Assembly: GCA_030695265.1 (NCBI GenBank)
Contig: JAUYTA010000371.1
Span: 1 to 14,786 of the forward strand
DNA: 14,786 bases
Source of the DNA: Bacteroidota bacterium
GTDB taxonomy: Bacteria; Bacteroidota; Bacteroidia; Bacteroidales; Prolixibacteraceae
Direction of reading: 5' to 3'
A program made the position numbers and the translations under genes. The notes under the pieces were generated by a model that was given only the letters and a program-made list of their open reading frames with translations, had not been told where the DNA came from and searched no databases. Positions 13,822-14,786 of the stretch are shown here, one piece after another. The stretch's first letter is position 1, and every line of letters begins with the position of its first letter.

Positions 13822-14128
13822 TTTCAAGTTAAATTTTGGCTCGTAAAGTTAGCTTTATTATACAAAAACCATTCTTTCTTAAAAATATCCCTGTCCGAGT
13901 TAAAGATATGACGCACGAGTTGAGAATATGACCACACGAGTAAAAAATATCCCCGCACGAGTTGGCCTCGTTGATTTGTTTTATCCGTGCAAAATCAAAA
14001 TTCCATTCGAGATATCTATTTTTTCAATTCTTTCCAACATGAAAGCGTCCACCTCAAACTATATTTTCATTCTCTTTCTGTGCCGCCTCCAATGAAATTA
14101 TTTCTGCGGCATGTTCGCTTCATATATT
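13822..14128. other. Leader region between the ORF6N gene and hsdM
   Basis: Besides the repeat array I see no gene. At 14054-14122 a 21-residue stop-bounded frame on the minus strand (containing HAAEIISLEAAQKENENI) looks protein-like but is too short to assign. The operon promoter must lie here or inside the upstream transcript, yet no perfect TAnnTTTG with proper spacing was found. Confidence 0.5.
13885..13963 (-). repeat. Four-copy, 20-21 bp phased repeat upstream of hsdM (candidate operator array)
   Basis: Four degenerate units share a CGAGT core and an ATAT core. ATAT begins at 13885, 13906, 13926 and 13947 (steps of 21, 20, 21), and CGAGT at 13896, 13916, 13937 and 13958. In operon orientation the unit reads about AACTCGTGCGGNNATATT. 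The step equals two turns of B-DNA, so all copies face the same side of the helix, as expected for a cooperative protein-binding array. It lies 64-142 nt before the hsdM ATG. A dispersed intergenic repeat is the main alternative. Confidence 0.65.
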
Positions 14129-14638
14129 TTAAATCCTTAGGAATCCTATGTGATTTTTAGGTTTTTCAATTGCTTTAGTGCTGGCCAACTCGGTAAGCGC
14201 CTGGTAAATGTCGTTAAATTGCATGTTGGTTTCGATCATAAAACTTTCCAGCTTTTGGTTAAGTTCGGCATAACCAAGGGCGTATTGTCTTAATGCTATA
14301 AAAGCACGCACAATAGAAATATTAATTTCGATGGCTTTCGGACTATTCAGTATGCTTGCAAGCATTGCAACTCCTTGTTCGGTAAATGCAAATGGCAGAT
14401 ACTTACTAAATTTTCCTCTGCCTGGTTTTTCTAAGGTCGCAAATTGCGTCCTTAGAAAATTATATTCTTCTCCGTTTAATTCGAACATAAAATCGGAAGG
14501 AAAACGATTAAGATTTCGTCTAACGGCCTCTTTTAGACGCTTGGTTTCGGTTTCATACATTTCTGCCAAATCGAAATCGAGCATTACCCTCATTCCGCGA
14601 ATCTCGTAAATTTTGTTTTGGATGATTTGTAATTCCAT
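14129..14638 (-). CDS. ORF6N domain-containing protein
   Basis: 169-residue protein with an N-terminal ORF6N domain (about 8-90; IYEIRGMRVMLDFDLAEMYE, then RLKEAVRRNLNRFPSDFMFE), a presumed DNA-binding module first described in phages and common in Bacteroidota accessory regions. FAFTEQGVAMLASILNS (83-99) is the conserved core motif of the family. The C-terminal part (about 130-160) is helical and probably oligomerises. It ends KNHIGFLRI, where relatives usually carry a longer basic or acidic tail; a 10-bp duplication may have shortened it (see findings). A role as regulator of the defence operon is possible by position only. It lies 54 nt downstream of another minus-strand gene and may share its transcript. 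Confidence 0.88.
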   Translation of the reverse strand: MELQIIQNKIYEIRGMRVMLDFDLAEMYETETKRLKEAVRRNLNRFPSDFMFELNGEEYNFLRTQFATLEKPGRGKFSKYLPFAFTEQGVAMLASILNSPKAIEINISIVRAFIALRQYALGYAELNQKLESFMIETNMQFNDIYQALTELASTKAIEKPKNHIGFLRI

Positions 14639-14692
14639 AAAAAAAAAGGTTAAAGGTTGATGTGGTTTTATGGATTGAAAACTTCAAAAAAA

Positions 14693-14786
14693 TTATTTCA
14701 AAGCATTCATCATTTCAATGGTTTGTTTAACCGCTTCTTTGTTGGTGGTTGGTATAAACTTAAACCTGTTTATAAATTTGGAAGAA
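14693..14786 (-). CDS. C-terminal end of an unidentified gene, partial
   Basis: An open frame enters from the right edge on the minus strand and ends at TAA 14693-14695. The visible 30 residues end TTNKEAVKQTIEMMNALK, with a helical, charged character. Codon use and composition look coding, and its orientation matches the ORF6N gene and the defence operon. The fragment is too short for a family call. Confidence 0.5.
   Translation of the reverse strand, partial: SSKFINRFKFIPTTNKEAVKQTIEMMNALK

Noticed and set aside
13822..13827. TTG start for hsdM two codons upstream of the ATG
   Set aside because: The ATG at 13821 gives the usual MTQKQLEDYLWGAA start. The TTG remains possible but is not preferred.
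13844..13866. hsdM promoter (TAACTTTA with TTTG upstream on the minus strand)
   Set aside because: The -7-like box matches seven of eight positions, but the TTTG is only 11 nt away instead of about 19, so I do not call it.
13885..13963. CRISPR array
   Set aside because: The units are degenerate and only 20-21 bp apart with no unique spacers of 25-40 bp, and no cas genes are near. A tandem regulatory or dispersed repeat fits better.
14054..14122. Small gene or remnant with HAAEIISLEAAQKENENI
   Set aside because: Only 21 residues between stops and no start codon. It looks protein-like, but this is too little for a feature.

Overview
The window looks like chromosomal DNA from a member of the Bacteroidota, probably a Bacteroidales/Marinilabiliales-type organism. 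The signs are Bacteroidota-type promoter boxes (TAnnTTTG with an upstream TTTG), no clear Shine-Dalgarno sequences, moderate GC, a DUF2795-type small acidic protein, an ORF6N-domain protein, and protein sequences typical of that phylum. This placement rests on recognition of families and was not checked by a search.

Left part (1-5145), mostly housekeeping. Minus-strand genes are the start of a secreted C1-family (aminopeptidase C/bleomycin hydrolase-like) cysteine peptidase that runs off the left edge, then recG. Between them lies about 320 bp of non-coding DNA with a double-hairpin element and a 14-bp tandem repeat. Reading the other way from a shared recG promoter region are an orphan MacB/LolD-type ABC ATPase, a PduO-type cobalamin adenosyltransferase and a DUF2795 protein. 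A strong, apparently bidirectional terminator (4951-4994) follows, then a CTGATT-rich non-coding spacer.

Right part (5146-14786), a defence island on the minus strand. Its core is one compact operon, read from 13821 down to 5388: hsdM, a DUF1016/YhcG-like PD-(D/E)XK nuclease gene, hsdS, darT, darG, hsdR. Three junctions are 4-nt ATGA overlaps and the other two gaps are 18 and 7 nt. It combines a type I restriction-modification system, a DNA ADP-ribosylating toxin with its macrodomain antitoxin (DarTG), and a second putative nuclease. Upstream of hsdM is a four-copy degenerate repeat with a 20-21 bp period (two helical turns), a candidate operator array. Farther upstream are an ORF6N-domain gene and the tail of an unidentified gene.

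Directly at the hsdR stop codon begins the C-terminal part of an HNH_2-type nuclease whose front half, with the first catalytic histidine, is missing. This looks like the scar where the operon replaced or cut into an older restriction gene.

The most interesting features are the composite operon (DarTG and DUF1016 nested inside hsdMSR), the flush HNH remnant, and the helically phased repeat array at the operon's head.
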